From assembly GCF_000971255.1 (NCBI RefSeq), contig NZ_BBMC01000007.1, forward strand, positions 123,628-187,627: a stretch of 64,000 bases of DNA, in the 5' to 3' direction. The position numbers and the translations under genes were made by a program. Origin of the DNA: Demequina rhizosphaerae (GTDB taxonomy: Bacteria; Actinomycetota; Actinomycetes; Actinomycetales; Demequinaceae). Within the stretch, counting starts at the first letter, position 1. Each line of letters opens with the position of its first letter. This document shows positions 7,726-18,040 of this stretch, piece by piece. The notes below the pieces were generated by a model. That model searched no databases, was not told where the DNA came from, and worked only from the letters and a program-made list of their open reading frames with translations.

Positions 7726-9117
7726 ATGACGACGACGTCACCGCTTCGCGACACCCGGCTCCTGCCGGCCGATCCCGCCGTGCGCACCCTTGCCGCGGAC
7801 CTGCTGGCCACGGTCGCCGACGCCCCGATCCTCTCGCCCCACGGCCACGTGCCCGTCGAGTGGCTGTCCCGCGACCTGCCCTTCTCCGATCCGGCGGACC
7901 TGCTCGTGGTCCACGACCACTACGTCACCCGCCTCCTCCACGCCCGGGGCGTGCCGCTCGACCGCCTCGGCGCGTCGGCGGACCCGCGCGAGGCCTGGCG
8001 CGAGCTGTGCCGCCACTGGCACGCGTTCGCCGGGACCGCCTCGGCGTTCTGGCTCTCCGACACCCTCGCGACCGTGTTCGGCATCGACGAGGACCTCGCG
8101 GAGGACACCGCGGACGCCACGTACGACGCGATCGCGGCGCACCTGACGCGACCCGAGCTGCGGCCCCGCGCACTGTTCGACCGCTTCCGGATCGACACCC
8201 TCGCGACCACGGACGACCCGCTGTCCGACCTCGCCGAGCATGCGCTCCTCGCCGCCGACGCCGGCTTCGGCGGACGCGTCGTGCCCACCTTCCGCCCGGA
8301 CCGCTACCTCGACCCCGAGGCCGAGGGCTTCGCGGTGCACGTCGAGGCGCTCCTCGCCGCGACGGGGCGGCCCGCCACCTTCGCCGGCTACCTCGCCGCG
8401 CTCGAGGACCGGCGCGCGCACTTCCGCGCGCACGGCGCCTTCTCCGCCGACCACGGCGTCTACGAGCCCTTCACCTGCGAGCTCGAGCCCGCCGAGGCCG
8501 AGCGCCTCCTCCGGGCAGCCCTGAGCGGCGAGATCGACGCCGCCGGCGCCCGCCTGTTCCGCGGCCACATGCTCTGGCAGATGGCGCGCATGAGCGTCGA
8601 GGACGGCCTCGTCATGACCGTCCACGCGGGCGTGCGTCGCAACCACCACACCGCGACGTACCGTGCGTTCGGCCCGGACACCGGCCACGACATCCCCGTG
8701 CGCACGGAGTGGGTGGAGAACCTGCGGCCGCTGCTCGAGAGCTTCGGCACCGCGCCCGGCTTCCACCTCATCCTCTTCACCGTCGACGAGACCACCTTCT
8801 CCCGCGAGCTCGCGCCGCTGGCCGGCTTCTACCCGGCCGTCCGGGTGGGCGCCCCGTGGTGGTTCCTCGACGCGCCCGACGCGATCGCGCGCTTCCGGGG
8901 CGCCGTCACCGAGACCGCGGGCTTCTACCGGACCTCGGGATTCATCGACGACACCCGCGCGTACCTGTCGATCCCGAGCCGCCACGCCGCCGCCCGCCGC
9001 GCCGACGCCGCCTACCTCGCGCGCCTCGTCGCCGAGGGCCGGATCCGCGAGGGTCTCGCGCACCGCATCATGGCGGACACGGTCGACGCGATCCCGCGAG
9101 AGGCGTTCAAGCTGTGA
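7726..9117 (+). CDS. uxaC: glucuronate isomerase (uronate isomerase)
   Basis: A 463-residue protein of the amidohydrolase-fold uronate isomerase family (usual length 460-475). It converts D-glucuronate to D-fructuronate (and galacturonate to tagaturonate), EC 5.3.1.12. Supporting motifs are the metal-binding SPHGHVP near the N-terminus, the central VMTVHAGVRRNHH region and the C-terminal SIPSRHAAARR. It is the first gene of the hexuronate operon and overlaps the next start by GTGA. ATG 7726 fits a leaderless transcript from the TTGACA promoter; ATG 7717 (3 residues longer) is the alternative. Confidence 0.93.
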   Translation: MTTTSPLRDTRLLPADPAVRTLAADLLATVADAPILSPHGHVPVEWLSRDLPFSDPADLLVVHDHYVTRLLHARGVPLDRLGASADPREAWRELCRHWHAFAGTASAFWLSDTLATVFGIDEDLAEDTADATYDAIAAHLTRPELRPRALFDRFRIDTLATTDDPLSDLAEHALLAADAGFGGRVVPTFRPDRYLDPEAEGFAVHVEALLAATGRPATFAGYLAALEDRRAHFRAHGAFSADHGVYEPFTCELEPAEAERLLRAALSGEIDAAGARLFRGHMLWQMARMSVEDGLVMTVHAGVRRNHHTATYRAFGPDTGHDIPVRTEWVENLRPLLESFGTAPGFHLILFTVDETTFSRELAPLAGFYPAVRVGAPWWFLDAPDAIARFRGAVTETAGFYRTSGFIDDTRAYLSIPSRHAAARRADAAYLARLVAEGRIREGLAHRIMADTVDAIPREAFKL

Positions 9118-10490
9118 GCGCCCGACCGCTGTCCCGCGCCGCCGCGGGCCTGGGCACGCCGCCCCCGCGCATCGTCCACCTCGGCCTCGGGGCCTTCCAC
9201 CGCGCCCACCAGGCCTGGTACACCGCGCACGCGGACGATGCCGCCGCGTGGGGGATCGCCGCCTTCACCGGCCGCTCGCCCCGCGAGGCCGACGCGCTCG
9301 CCGCGCAGGAGTGCCTCTACACGGTCGCCGCGCGCGGCGCCGACGGCGACGAGGTCGAGGTGGTCGGCAGCATCGTCGAGGCGCACCACGGCGCGGACGT
9401 CGACGCCCTGCGCGGCCTCGTCGCGCGGCCCGAGGTCGCGGTCGTCACTCTCACCGTGACCGAGGCCGGCTACCGGCTGCTGCCCGACGGCACCCCGGAC
9501 CCCGGCGACACCGCCATGGTCGCGGACCTCGCGGTCCTGCGCGCCCGGATGGGGGAGCCCGCCACGCCGCTCGGCCGGCTCGTGGTCGCGCTCGACGCCC
9601 GCCGCCGCGCCTGCGCCGGCCCGATCGCGGTCGTGCCGTGCGACAACGTGCCCGGCAACGGCCCGTGGGTCCGGGAGGGCGTCCTCGCCCTCGCGTCCGC
9701 GCTGGACGATGCGCTGGCGGCCTGGATCGCGTCCGACGTGTCGTTCGTGTCGACGTCCGTGGACCGCATCACCCCGCGCCGCGCGGAGGGCGACGAGTCG
9801 CTCGCGGCCGCGGCGGGCTGGATCGACGGCTCGCCGATCGTCACGGAGCCGTTCTCCGACTGGATCCTCAGCGGCGGCTTCCCGGCCGGCCGCCCCGCGT
9901 GGGAGACCGCCGGCGCCCGCCTCGTCGACGACATCGAGCCGTTCGAGAACCGCAAGCTGTGGATGCTCAACGGCGCCCACACGGTGCTCGCCTCGCTCGG
10001 CCGCCTGCGCGGGCACGCGACGGTCGCCGACGCGATCGCCGACCCGGTGTGCCGCGAGCTCGTCGAGGACGTGTGGGACGCCGCCGCGCGCCACCTGCCC
10101 GCAGACGTCGACGCCGCCGCGTACCGCGTGGCGCTCGTGGAGCGCTTCGCCAACCCGCGCATCGTCCACCTGCTGGAGCAGATCGCGCAGGACTCGTCGG
10201 TCAAGCTCGCCGCCCGGATCGTGCCCGTCGCGCGGCTCGAGCTCGCCGCCGGGGGAGAGGCGCTGCCCGCCGCCGCCGCGCTCGGCGCGTGGATCGCCGC
10301 CGTGCGGCGCTGCGCCCCCGTGCCGGACGCACGCGAGCACGCGCTCGGCGACGCGCTGCTCTCCACCGACCCGATCCGCGCCCTCGTGGCCGCGGTCGAC
10401 GCCGATCTCGCCGCCCACCCCCAGTTCGTGGCGGAGGTCCGCATCCGTGCGGCCGCCCTCGCCGACGTCCCGACCACCGTCGCACCGTAG
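9114..10490 (+). CDS. uxuB: D-mannonate oxidoreductase / fructuronate reductase (mannitol dehydrogenase family)
   Basis: A 458-residue long-chain mannitol-dehydrogenase-family protein. It has the N-terminal Rossmann start IVHLGLGAFHRAHQA, the middle motif VVPCDNVPGNG and the substrate/catalytic segment ENRKLWMLNGAH. It reduces D-fructuronate to D-mannonate with NADH (EC 1.1.1.57), the step after UxaC. The GTG start overlaps the uxaC stop, so the two are translationally coupled. A tagaturonate-specific role (UxaB) is less likely because a mannonate dehydratase follows in the operon. Confidence 0.88.
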   Translation: MSARPLSRAAAGLGTPPPRIVHLGLGAFHRAHQAWYTAHADDAAAWGIAAFTGRSPREADALAAQECLYTVAARGADGDEVEVVGSIVEAHHGADVDALRGLVARPEVAVVTLTVTEAGYRLLPDGTPDPGDTAMVADLAVLRARMGEPATPLGRLVVALDARRRACAGPIAVVPCDNVPGNGPWVREGVLALASALDDALAAWIASDVSFVSTSVDRITPRRAEGDESLAAAAGWIDGSPIVTEPFSDWILSGGFPAGRPAWETAGARLVDDIEPFENRKLWMLNGAHTVLASLGRLRGHATVADAIADPVCRELVEDVWDAAARHLPADVDAAAYRVALVERFANPRIVHLLEQIAQDSSVKLAARIVPVARLELAAGGEALPAAAALGAWIAAVRRCAPVPDAREHALGDALLSTDPIRALVAAVDADLAAHPQFVAEVRIRAAALADVPTTVAP

Positions 10491-10517
10491 CGACACCCCA
10501 CCTGAGAAAGGCCTCCG

Positions 10518-12302
10518 ATGCTCAAGCCGCGTCACACCGCCACCCGCGAGCTCCTCAACCTCGACGGCATGTGGAGCTTCGCCGTCGCCGGGGAGGACCT
10601 CGCCACGCCGTGGGCGGGGCCGCTCGACACCGACCTCGACTGCCCCGTGCCCGCGTCGTACAACGACCTGTTCACGGACTCCGCGATCCGCGACCACGTC
10701 GGCTGGGTCTGGTACCAGCGCACCGTGCGCGTCCCCCGCGGCTGGGACGGCGAGCGCATCCACATCCGCCTCGACGCGGCGACCCACGAGGGCGTCGTCT
10801 ACGTCGACGAGACCGAGGTGGTCCGCCACGAGGGCGGCTACCTGCCGTTCGAGGCCGACATCACCGACCACGTGACGGCCGGCCAGGAGTTCCGCCTCAC
10901 CATCGGCGTCAACAACGTCCTCACCCCCGACACCATCCCGCCGGGCCTGGTGAAGGAGCTGCCGGACGGCCGCAAGCAGCAGGGCTACATGCACGACTTC
11001 TACAACTACGCGGGCCTGCACCGCTCCGTGTGGCTGTACAGCGCGCCCGCGACCCGCGTCACCGACGTCACCGTGGTGACGGAGGTCGAGGGCGCGGCGG
11101 GCCTGGTCCGCTACGCGGTCGAGGCGACCGGCGACGCCGAGGTGCGCCTCACCCTGAGGGACGAGTCCGGGGCCGTGGTCGCGTCCGGCACCGGCGCCGA
11201 GGGCGCCCTCCGCATCGAGGACGTCCAGCTGTGGCAGCCGGGCGCCGCGTACCTCTACGACCTCGCCGTCGAGCTCGTCGACGGCGGCACCGTGGTCGAC
11301 GAGTACCCGCTCCACGTGGGTGTGCGCACCGTCGAGGTCAAGGGCAACCAGCTCCTCATCAACGGCGAGCCGTTCTACTTCACCGGCTTCGGCAAGCACG
11401 AGGACATCGCCGTCAAGGGCAAGGGCCACGACGACGCGTACCTCCACCACGACTTCCAGCTCATCGACTGGATCGGCGCCAACTCGTTCCGCACCTCGCA
11501 CTACCCGTACGCCGAGGAGGTCATGGACTACGCGGACCGCCACGGCATCGTCGTGATCGACGAGACCGCGGCCGTGGGCCTCAACTCGAAGATCTCCGGC
11601 GGCATCGCCGACATGATGGCCGCCCTCGGCGGCGGCAGCGGCGAGGAGGGCTTCGGCCCCAAGATGGCCGAGGCGCACCGCCGGGAGATCCGCGAGCTCA
11701 TCGCGCGCGACAAGAACCACCCGTCCGTCGTGATGTGGTCGATCGCGAACGAGCCCGACACCATGGCCGAGGTCAGCGAGGGCTACTTCGCGCCCCTGTT
11801 CGACTACGCGCGCGAGCTCGACCCGACCCGCCCGGTGACGTTCGTCAACGTGATGATGGCGCCGCCGAACGTGTGCAAGGTGTCGAAGTTCGCGGACGTG
11901 CTCTGCCTCAACCGCTACTACGGCTGGTACATGGACACCGGCGACCTCGCCACGGCGGAGGTCCACCTCGAGGCCGAGCTGCGCGGCTGGGAGCAGATGT
12001 ACGGCAAGCCGATGATCATGACCGAGTACGGCGCCGACACCATCCCCGGCCTGCACTCCGTGTGGGACCAGCCGTGGACCGAGGAGTACCAGGCCGACCT
12101 GCTCGACATGTACCACCGCGTCTTCGACCGCGTGGACTCGATGATCGGCGAGCAGGTGTGGAACTTCGCCGACTTCCAGACCTCGGTCGGCATCTTCCGC
12201 GTCGACGGCAACAAGAAGGGCGTCTTTACCCGCGACCGTCGCCCCAAGGCCGTCGCGCACTCCCTGCGCAAGCGCTGGACCGCCATGCGCGACGCGGACT
12301 GA
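10518..12302 (+). CDS. uidA: beta-glucuronidase (GH2)
   Basis: A 594-residue GH2 enzyme, close to the 603 residues of the E. coli enzyme. It hydrolyses beta-D-glucuronides to glucuronate and aglycone. The acid/base Glu is at residue 412 (SIANEPD) and the nucleophile Glu at 503 (MTEYGAD), nearly the same numbering as E. coli GUS (413/504). The sugar-binding and immunoglobulin-like domains precede the TIM barrel. No signal peptide is visible, so it acts on imported glucuronides in the cytoplasm. It follows uxuB by 27 bp and is followed by two strong hairpins and then the transporter. Confidence 0.94.
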   Translation: MLKPRHTATRELLNLDGMWSFAVAGEDLATPWAGPLDTDLDCPVPASYNDLFTDSAIRDHVGWVWYQRTVRVPRGWDGERIHIRLDAATHEGVVYVDETEVVRHEGGYLPFEADITDHVTAGQEFRLTIGVNNVLTPDTIPPGLVKELPDGRKQQGYMHDFYNYAGLHRSVWLYSAPATRVTDVTVVTEVEGAAGLVRYAVEATGDAEVRLTLRDESGAVVASGTGAEGALRIEDVQLWQPGAAYLYDLAVELVDGGTVVDEYPLHVGVRTVEVKGNQLLINGEPFYFTGFGKHEDIAVKGKGHDDAYLHHDFQLIDWIGANSFRTSHYPYAEEVMDYADRHGIVVIDETAAVGLNSKISGGIADMMAALGGGSGEEGFGPKMAEAHRREIRELIARDKNHPSVVMWSIANEPDTMAEVSEGYFAPLFDYARELDPTRPVTFVNVMMAPPNVCKVSKFADVLCLNRYYGWYMDTGDLATAEVHLEAELRGWEQMYGKPMIMTEYGADTIPGLHSVWDQPWTEEYQADLLDMYHRVFDRVDSMIGEQVWNFADFQTSVGIFRVDGNKKGVFTRDRRPKAVAHSLRKRWTAMRDAD

Positions 12303-12305
12303 GCC

Positions 12306-12393
12306 TCCGGCGCCGGCTCCTCGGGGCCGGCGCCGGACCCGCCCGGCGGCCTCGGCCGCGGGGCACAGCCCGTCCGCCGAGGGGGCGGACGGG
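12306..12393 (+). terminator. two consecutive GC-rich hairpins between uidA and the transporter
   Basis: First hairpin: a 12-bp perfect stem TCCGGCGCCGGC (12306-12317) with GCCGGCGCCGGA (12326-12337). Second: a 10-bp perfect stem CCCGTCCGCC (12369-12378) with GGCGGACGGG (12384-12393). Neither is followed by a T run, so they may be partial terminators or mRNA-stability elements inside the operon rather than full stops. Confidence 0.55.
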
Positions 12394-12429
12394 ACCCTCC
12401 CCACCCGATTCGATGGCAAAGGAGCCACG

Positions 12430-13905
12430 ATGACCACGACGACGACGTCGCAGCAGCCGGCCGCCGCCGGCGCTGCCCCCGGACCGGGGAAGCTTCCCCG
12501 GATCAGCTACTTCGGCTACGCGGCCGGCGACATGGCGAACAACCTGGCGTTCACCACCGCGACGATGTTCCTCCTCGTCTACTACACGGACGTGGCCGGC
12601 ATCTCCGCCGCCGCGGCGGGAACGCTGTTCCTCGTCGCCCGCATCTTCGACGCCTTCACCGACGTGTGGGCCGGCCGCGTGGTCGACAAGACCTACACGC
12701 GCCGCTGGGGCAAGTTCCGGCCGTTCATCCTGTTCGGCGCCTTCCCGCTGCTCGCGCTCACGTTCGCGACGTTCCACGTGCCGCAGATCGGCGAGTCGGG
12801 CATGCTGCTCTACGCGTACGTGACGTACATCGCCCTGGGCCTCGCGTACACGTTCGTCAACATCCCCTACGGCTCGCTCGCCGCCGCGATGACGCAGGTG
12901 CCGGCCGAGCGCGCGAAGCTCGCCTCGGCCCGCACCATCGGCGCCGCGGTGACCGGCGGCTTCCTCGGCATCTTCGTCGCGCCGATGCTGACCTCGGACC
13001 GCGACCTCCAGCAGGTGTTCACCAACGTCACGCTGCTCTTCGTGGTGGTCGGGTGCGCGCTCTACTTCTTCACCTTCATGACCGCCAAGGAGCGCGTCGA
13101 GCGCGACGTGCCGCACGTGTCGATGCGCCAGTCCTTCGCCAACCTCAAGGGCAACAAGCCGCTGCTCATGCTGTGCGTCAGCACCCTGCTGCTGCTCACC
13201 GGCATGATCACCAGCTCGACCGCGTCGATCTACTTCCTGCGCGACGTGTTCCAGTCGCTGCACCTGTACCCGGTGGTCGCCGGCTCGCAGCTCGTGCTCA
13301 TGCTCGTGGTCGCGCCCTTCGTGCCCAAGGTCGTCCGCCGCTTCGGCAAGCGCACCGCGTACATCGCGGGCGGCATCATCGGCGCGACCGGCTCGACCAT
13401 CGCCTTCCTGGCGCCCTCCGTCTGGATCGCGCTCGCGGGCAACATCCTCGGCATGTTCGGCATCCTCTTCGTGTCGATCGTCATCTGGGCGCTCGAGGCG
13501 GACACCGTCGAGTACGGCGAGTGGAAGACGGGCGTGCGCACCGAGGGCACCACGTACGCGATCTTCTCGTTCACCCGCAAGGCCGGCCAGGCCCTGGGTG
13601 GCGCGCTCGGCGCGTACGCCCTCGCGGTCGGCGGCTACGTCGCCGGCGCCGAGGTGCAGTCGACAGCCGCCGAGTGGGGCATCCGCGCCGCGGCCGGCCT
13701 CATCCCGGCGCTGCTCACCCTGGGCGCCGCGCTCGTCATGCTCGCGTACCCGCTCACGGACGATCTCCACGCGCGCATCGTCTCCGAGATCAAGGAGCGC
13801 CGCGCCGCCGCGGGCGACGAGTCCGCCCACGACCCGCACACGTCCACGGCCGCGCTCGCGACCGAGGACCCCCAGCCGCCGTTCTCCGGCACCGACACCA
13901 AGTAA
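12430..13905 (+). CDS. glycoside-pentoside-hexuronide (GPH) family sugar:cation symporter
   Basis: A 491-residue, about 12-segment membrane transporter of the GPH branch of MFS. It has the family hallmarks of a conserved D in helix 2 ([19 protein letters not shown]) and [13 protein letters not shown] in the first cytoplasmic loop. Members move glucuronides, melibiose, xylosides and similar sugars with H+ or Na+. Its position between uidA and manD makes it the probable glucuronide importer, like UidB. The C-terminal tail is hydrophilic and acidic. The start has GGAGCC 5 nt upstream. Confidence 0.88.
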   Translation: MTTTTTSQQPAAAGAAPGPGKLPRISYFGYAAGDMANNLAFTTATMFLLVYYTDVAGISAAAAGTLFLVARIFDAFTDVWAGRVVDKTYTRRWGKFRPFILFGAFPLLALTFATFHVPQIGESGMLLYAYVTYIALGLAYTFVNIPYGSLAAAMTQVPAERAKLASARTIGAAVTGGFLGIFVAPMLTSDRDLQQVFTNVTLLFVVVGCALYFFTFMTAKERVERDVPHVSMRQSFANLKGNKPLLMLCVSTLLLLTGMITSSTASIYFLRDVFQSLHLYPVVAGSQLVLMLVVAPFVPKVVRRFGKRTAYIAGGIIGATGSTIAFLAPSVWIALAGNILGMFGILFVSIVIWALEADTVEYGEWKTGVRTEGTTYAIFSFTRKAGQALGGALGAYALAVGGYVAGAEVQSTAAEWGIRAAAGLIPALLTLGAALVMLAYPLTDDLHARIVSEIKERRAAAGDESAHDPHTSTAALATEDPQPPFSGTDTK

Positions 13906-13937
13906 CCGGGCGCGAGCCCAGGAGGAGCACCACCACC

Positions 13938-15176
13938 ATGAGGATCGACAAGGCCGAGGTCGTCGTCACGAGCCCCGACCGCAACTTCGTGACGCTGCGT
14001 CTCACCACCGACGAGGGCCACGTGGGCCTCGGCGACGCGACGCTCAACGGCCGCGAGCTGGCCGTGGTCGCGTACCTCAAGGAGCATGTGGTCCCGCTCC
14101 TCCTGGGCCGCGACCCGGCCGCCATCGAGGACACCTGGCAGTACCTCTACCGGGGCGCCTACTGGCGCCGCGGGCCCGTCACCATGGCCGCGATCGCGGC
14201 GGTCGACATGGCCCTGTGGGACATCAAGGGCAAGGCCGCAGGCATGCCCGTCTACCAGCTGCTCGGCGGCGCCTCCCGGAAGGGCCTGCTCGCGTACGGC
14301 CACGCCTCGGGCAAGACCACCGACGAGCTGTTCGACTCGGTGCGCTCCCACCTCGAGCAGGGCTACCGGGCCATCCGCATCCAGACCGGCGTGCCCGGCC
14401 TCAAGGCGATCTACGGCATCGCCTCGCAGGGGGCCGATGCGGGGGACGCGGACGTGCGCTACGACCACGAGCCCGCGCGCCGCGGCGCGCTGCCGATGGA
14501 GGAGGACTGGGACACCCGCGCCTACCTCCGCCACCTGCCGGGCGTCTTCGAGGCCGTCCGCAACGAGTTCGGCCCCGAGCTGCCGCTGCTGCACGACGGC
14601 CACCACCGGATGACCCCCATCCAGGCCGCCAAGCTGGGCAAGGAGCTCGAGCCCTACGACCTGTTCTGGCTCGAGGACTGCACGCCCGCGGAGAACCAGG
14701 AGGCGCTGCGCCTGGTCCGCCAGCACACCACCACGCCGCTCGCGATCGGCGAGATATTCAACACGGTCTGGGACTTCAAGGACATCATCCGCGAGCAGCT
14801 CATCGACTACGTCCGCGGCGCGGTCACCCACATGGGCGGCATCACGCCGCTCAAGAAGACGCTCGACTACGCGGCGATGTACCAGATCAAGTCCGGCATG
14901 CACGGGCCCACGGACATCTCGCCCGTGGGCATGGCGGCCGCGATGCACCTGGGGCTCGCGATCCACAACTTCGGCATCCAGGAGTACATGCAGCACGGCT
15001 CCCGCACGAACGAGGTGTTCCAGCAGTCCTTCACCTGGGCGGACGGCATGCTGCACCCGGGCGACGAGCCGGGCCTGGGCGTGACGCTCGACGTCGACGA
15101 GGCCGGCAAGTATCCCTACGCTCAGGCGTACCTGCCCTACAACCGCCTCCACGACGGGACCATGCATGACTGGTGA
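13938..15176 (+). CDS. manD: D-mannonate dehydratase, enolase superfamily (ManD type)
   Basis: A 412-residue enolase-superfamily protein of the ManD/RspA group (usual 400-425). Metal ligands are expected at [16 protein letters not shown] and AIGEIFNT; the capping domain is N-terminal (residues 1-120) and [18 protein letters not shown] marks the barrel entry. It should dehydrate D-mannonate to 2-keto-3-deoxygluconate. This is a different family from the classical UxuA. A good ribosome site AGGAGG lies upstream. Its last codons overlap the start of the kinase gene by 11 nt. Confidence 0.88.
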   Translation: MRIDKAEVVVTSPDRNFVTLRLTTDEGHVGLGDATLNGRELAVVAYLKEHVVPLLLGRDPAAIEDTWQYLYRGAYWRRGPVTMAAIAAVDMALWDIKGKAAGMPVYQLLGGASRKGLLAYGHASGKTTDELFDSVRSHLEQGYRAIRIQTGVPGLKAIYGIASQGADAGDADVRYDHEPARRGALPMEEDWDTRAYLRHLPGVFEAVRNEFGPELPLLHDGHHRMTPIQAAKLGKELEPYDLFWLEDCTPAENQEALRLVRQHTTTPLAIGEIFNTVWDFKDIIREQLIDYVRGAVTHMGGITPLKKTLDYAAMYQIKSGMHGPTDISPVGMAAAMHLGLAIHNFGIQEYMQHGSRTNEVFQQSFTWADGMLHPGDEPGLGVTLDVDEAGKYPYAQAYLPYNRLHDGTMHDW

Positions 15177-15678
15177 CGCACCGCTGCTCGTGGTGATGGG
15201 ACCGTCCGCGACCGGGAAGTCCACGGTCGGGGCGGCCCTCGCCGCGGCGCTCGGCGTGCCGTTCGTCGACGGCGACGACCTGCACCCGGCCGCCAACGTC
15301 GCCAAGATGGCCGCCGGCGTGCCGCTCGAGGACGCCGACCGATGGCCGTGGCTCGACAGCGTCGGACGGACGCTGGACGATGCGGCGGACGCCGGGGGAG
15401 CGGTGGTCGCGTGCAGCGCCCTCAAGCGGGCCTACCGCGACCGCATCCGCGCCGTCGCGCCCGCGGCACGGTTCGTCGAGCTCGCCATCACCGAGGAGGA
15501 GGCGGTGCGCCGCTCCTCGGCTCGAGCGGACCACTTCATGCCGCCCGCGCTCGTCGCGTCGCAGTTCGCCACCCTCGAGGTGCTCGGCGGCGACGAGCCC
15601 GGGGCCCGGGTGGACGCGACCCTTCCCGTGGCGCGCATCGTCGCCGAGGCCGTCGCGGCGCTCGGTCCGGACGCCTGA
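15166..15678 (+). CDS. gntK: gluconokinase-family kinase (GntK)
   Basis: A 170-residue P-loop kinase with Walker [10 protein letters not shown], the GDDLHP motif and [13 protein letters not shown], all characteristic of GntK (6-phosphogluconate-forming, EC 2.7.1.12). It overlaps manD by 11 nt. Its place right after the dehydratase is where a KDG kinase would be expected. Either it serves gluconate or it has a related substrate; the family assignment itself is firm, the substrate is inference. Confidence 0.85.
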   Translation: MTGDAPLLVVMGPSATGKSTVGAALAAALGVPFVDGDDLHPAANVAKMAAGVPLEDADRWPWLDSVGRTLDDAADAGGAVVACSALKRAYRDRIRAVAPAARFVELAITEEEAVRRSSARADHFMPPALVASQFATLEVLGGDEPGARVDATLPVARIVAEAVAALGPDA

Positions 15679-15748
15679 CGCGGAGCAACCGCCGCCGCAC
15701 ACCCGTGAGCACCATCCCCCTTCAACGCAGCAGGACGAGGAGAACCCC

Positions 15749-17923
15749 ATGACCGACACCGTGAACGAGACCACGGTCCGCCCCTGGATGAACGAGGACC
15801 TGACACCGCGCGAGCGCGCGGTCGCGCTCGTCGGCGCGATGTCCACCGAGCAGAAGATCGCGCAGCTGCACGGCGCGATGGCGACGATCGACCTGTTCGC
15901 CATGGCAGGCGAGATGCCCGACTTCTCGCAGATGACCGAGGAGGAGATGGAGGCTCTTGCCGCGCAGCTCCGCATCGACCGGCACGTCAAGGGCGACGAC
16001 GACCTCGGGATCCCGCGCCTGCGCGTCACCAACGGTCCGGTGGGCGTCGGGATGGGCGACGGCACCCCCAGCCCGCCCGCGACCGCGCTGCCGATGACGA
16101 TCGGCGTCGCCGCCTCGTTCGACCCCGCGATCGCCGCGCGCTATGGCGACATCATCGGCAAGGAGTCCGCCCACCTCGGCCAGCATGTGCTGGAGGGGCC
16201 GGGCCTGTGCCTCCACCGGCTCCCCAACGGCGGCCGCAACTTCGAGTACTTCTCGGAGGACCCCTACCTCACCGGCGTGATGGGCACGGAGGTCATCCGG
16301 GCGATCCAGTCCAACGACGTGATCGCGATGGCCAAGCACTACGTGCTGAACGACCAGGAGATCGAGCGCATGCGCGCGAACATCGAGGTCGACGAGCACG
16401 TGCTGCGGGAGCTGTACCTGCTGCCGTTCGAGATGGCGTGCAAGGACGGCGAGGTCGCCTCGATCATGAGCGCGTACAACCGCGTGCGCGGCACCTACGC
16501 GTCCGAGAACCGCTACCTCCTCCACACCGTCCTGCGCGAGGACTGGGGCTGGGACGGCTACGTCCAGTCGGACTTCTGGGCGGCGCACTCGGCCGCGCCG
16601 TCGCTGAGCGCGGGCCTGGACCTCGAGATGCCCGACAGCAAGTGGTTCAACGAGACCAACCTCAAGGCCGCCCTGTCGGACTTCACGCTCGAGATGGCGA
16701 CGCTGGACCGCGCGCTCGTGCGTCGCTTCACGCAGATGTTCCGCTTCGACCAGTTCGGCAAGCCGTATGCGCCCACGGAGATCCCCGCGCACGAGCACGG
16801 CGCGGTGAGCCGCCGCATCGGTGCCGACATGGCGGTGCTGCTGAAGAACGATGTGCAGGCGCTGCCGCTGCCGGTCGAGGCCGGGAAGGTCCTCATCGTC
16901 GGCATGGACAAGTTCGCCGCGAAGGCGTGCCAGGGCGGCGGCGGCTCGTCGCGCGTGGACCCGCTGTACACGGTGGACCCGCTGCCGGGCACGCAGGACG
17001 TGCTCGCCGCGCTCGGGTCGACGTCGTCCGTCGAGCTGCTCGTGGTCGAGCGCGACCTGTCGAACCTCGAGGACGCGAAGGCCGCCGCAGCGGCCGCCGA
17101 CACCGTGCTGATCATGGCCGGCTCGATCGCCACCGAGGGCGCGGACACCCCGACCCCCGAGATGCCCTTCGGCCAGGACGCCATGGTCGCCGCGCTGCTC
17201 GGGGCGAACCCGAGCGCGGTCGTCGTGCTGAAGAACAGCTCGCCGGTCATGCTTCCCTGGATCGACGAGGCCTCCACCGTCATCGAGGTGTGGAACCAGG
17301 GCGCCGAGGACGGCCACACGGTCGCCGACCTGCTCTGGGGCGTCACCTCGCCGTCGGGCAAGCTGCCCACCACCTACGCCGCGCGCCTCGAGGACCTCAT
17401 GCACCACGAGGACCCGGTCCGCTACCCGGGCACGGACGAGGGCGACGGATTCCCGACGATGCGCTACACCGAGGGCCTGCGGGTGGGGTACCGCTGGTTC
17501 CAGGCGGAGGGCATCGCGCCGCTGTTCCCGTTCGGCCACGGACTCGGCTACACGTCCTTCGAGGTGACCGATGTCGCGGTCTCGTCGGGCGCGTTCGACG
17601 GGTCGCCCGTCAAGGTGACCGCGACGGTGGCGAACACCGGTCCGCGTGCCGGCGCCGAGGTCGTCCAGGTCTACCTGGGGATCCCGGCGGACGGCCAGCC
17701 GCCCAAGCGCCTGGTCGGCTTCGCGAAGGTCGCGCTCGAGCCCGGCGCGTCGGCGCCCGTCGAGATCGTGATCGACCCGGCGGCGGCCCACCACCCGTTC
17801 TCGGTGTGGGACTACGCGACCGGCGCGTGGGCCACCCCGGCCGGCACGTACACGGTCCACGTCGGGACCTCGTCCGAGGACACGCCGCACGTCTTCGCGA
17901 TCACCGTCGACCCGGAGGCCTGA
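15749..17923 (+). CDS. glycoside hydrolase family 3 (beta-glucosidase-like)
   Basis: A 724-residue GH3 enzyme: N-terminal TIM barrel with KHYVLNDQE and the nucleophile Asp in VQSDFWAAHS, an alpha/beta sandwich (GSIATEGAD region), and a C-terminal fibronectin-III-like domain. No signal peptide, so it is cytoplasmic. GH3 members split terminal beta-glucosides, xylosides, N-acetylglucosaminides and a few other linkages; in this operon it may process a disaccharide containing glucuronate. A ribosome site GAGGAGA is 6 nt from ATG 15749. It is the last gene before the operon terminator. Confidence 0.88.
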   Translation: MTDTVNETTVRPWMNEDLTPRERAVALVGAMSTEQKIAQLHGAMATIDLFAMAGEMPDFSQMTEEEMEALAAQLRIDRHVKGDDDLGIPRLRVTNGPVGVGMGDGTPSPPATALPMTIGVAASFDPAIAARYGDIIGKESAHLGQHVLEGPGLCLHRLPNGGRNFEYFSEDPYLTGVMGTEVIRAIQSNDVIAMAKHYVLNDQEIERMRANIEVDEHVLRELYLLPFEMACKDGEVASIMSAYNRVRGTYASENRYLLHTVLREDWGWDGYVQSDFWAAHSAAPSLSAGLDLEMPDSKWFNETNLKAALSDFTLEMATLDRALVRRFTQMFRFDQFGKPYAPTEIPAHEHGAVSRRIGADMAVLLKNDVQALPLPVEAGKVLIVGMDKFAAKACQGGGGSSRVDPLYTVDPLPGTQDVLAALGSTSSVELLVVERDLSNLEDAKAAAAAADTVLIMAGSIATEGADTPTPEMPFGQDAMVAALLGANPSAVVVLKNSSPVMLPWIDEASTVIEVWNQGAEDGHTVADLLWGVTSPSGKLPTTYAARLEDLMHHEDPVRYPGTDEGDGFPTMRYTEGLRVGYRWFQAEGIAPLFPFGHGLGYTSFEVTDVAVSSGAFDGSPVKVTATVANTGPRAGAEVVQVYLGIPADGQPPKRLVGFAKVALEPGASAPVEIVIDPAAAHHPFSVWDYATGAWATPAGTYTVHVGTSSEDTPHVFAITVDPEA

Positions 17924-17953
17924 GACCGGGGTCCGCGGGGACCGCTGCTGTTC

Positions 17954-17997
17954 CGGCCGCCCGGCCGCCCGACTCCTGTCGGGCGGCCGGGCGGCCG
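17954..17997 (+). terminator. very strong hairpin at the end of the hexuronate operon
   Basis: A perfect 20-bp stem (17954-17973 with 17978-17997) and a TCCT loop. The arms are almost pure G/C. There is no T tract, as is common for GC-rich actinobacterial terminators. Confidence 0.8.
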
Positions 17998-18040
17998 CGC
18001 ACGTGGCGCCGATCGGCAGGTCGGCGCTAGCGTCGCTGGG

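Noticed and set aside
9012..12437. 1141-codon minus-strand frame opposite uxuB and uidA
   Set aside because: No family features, codon use of a shadow frame, and fully antisense to strongly recognised enzymes.
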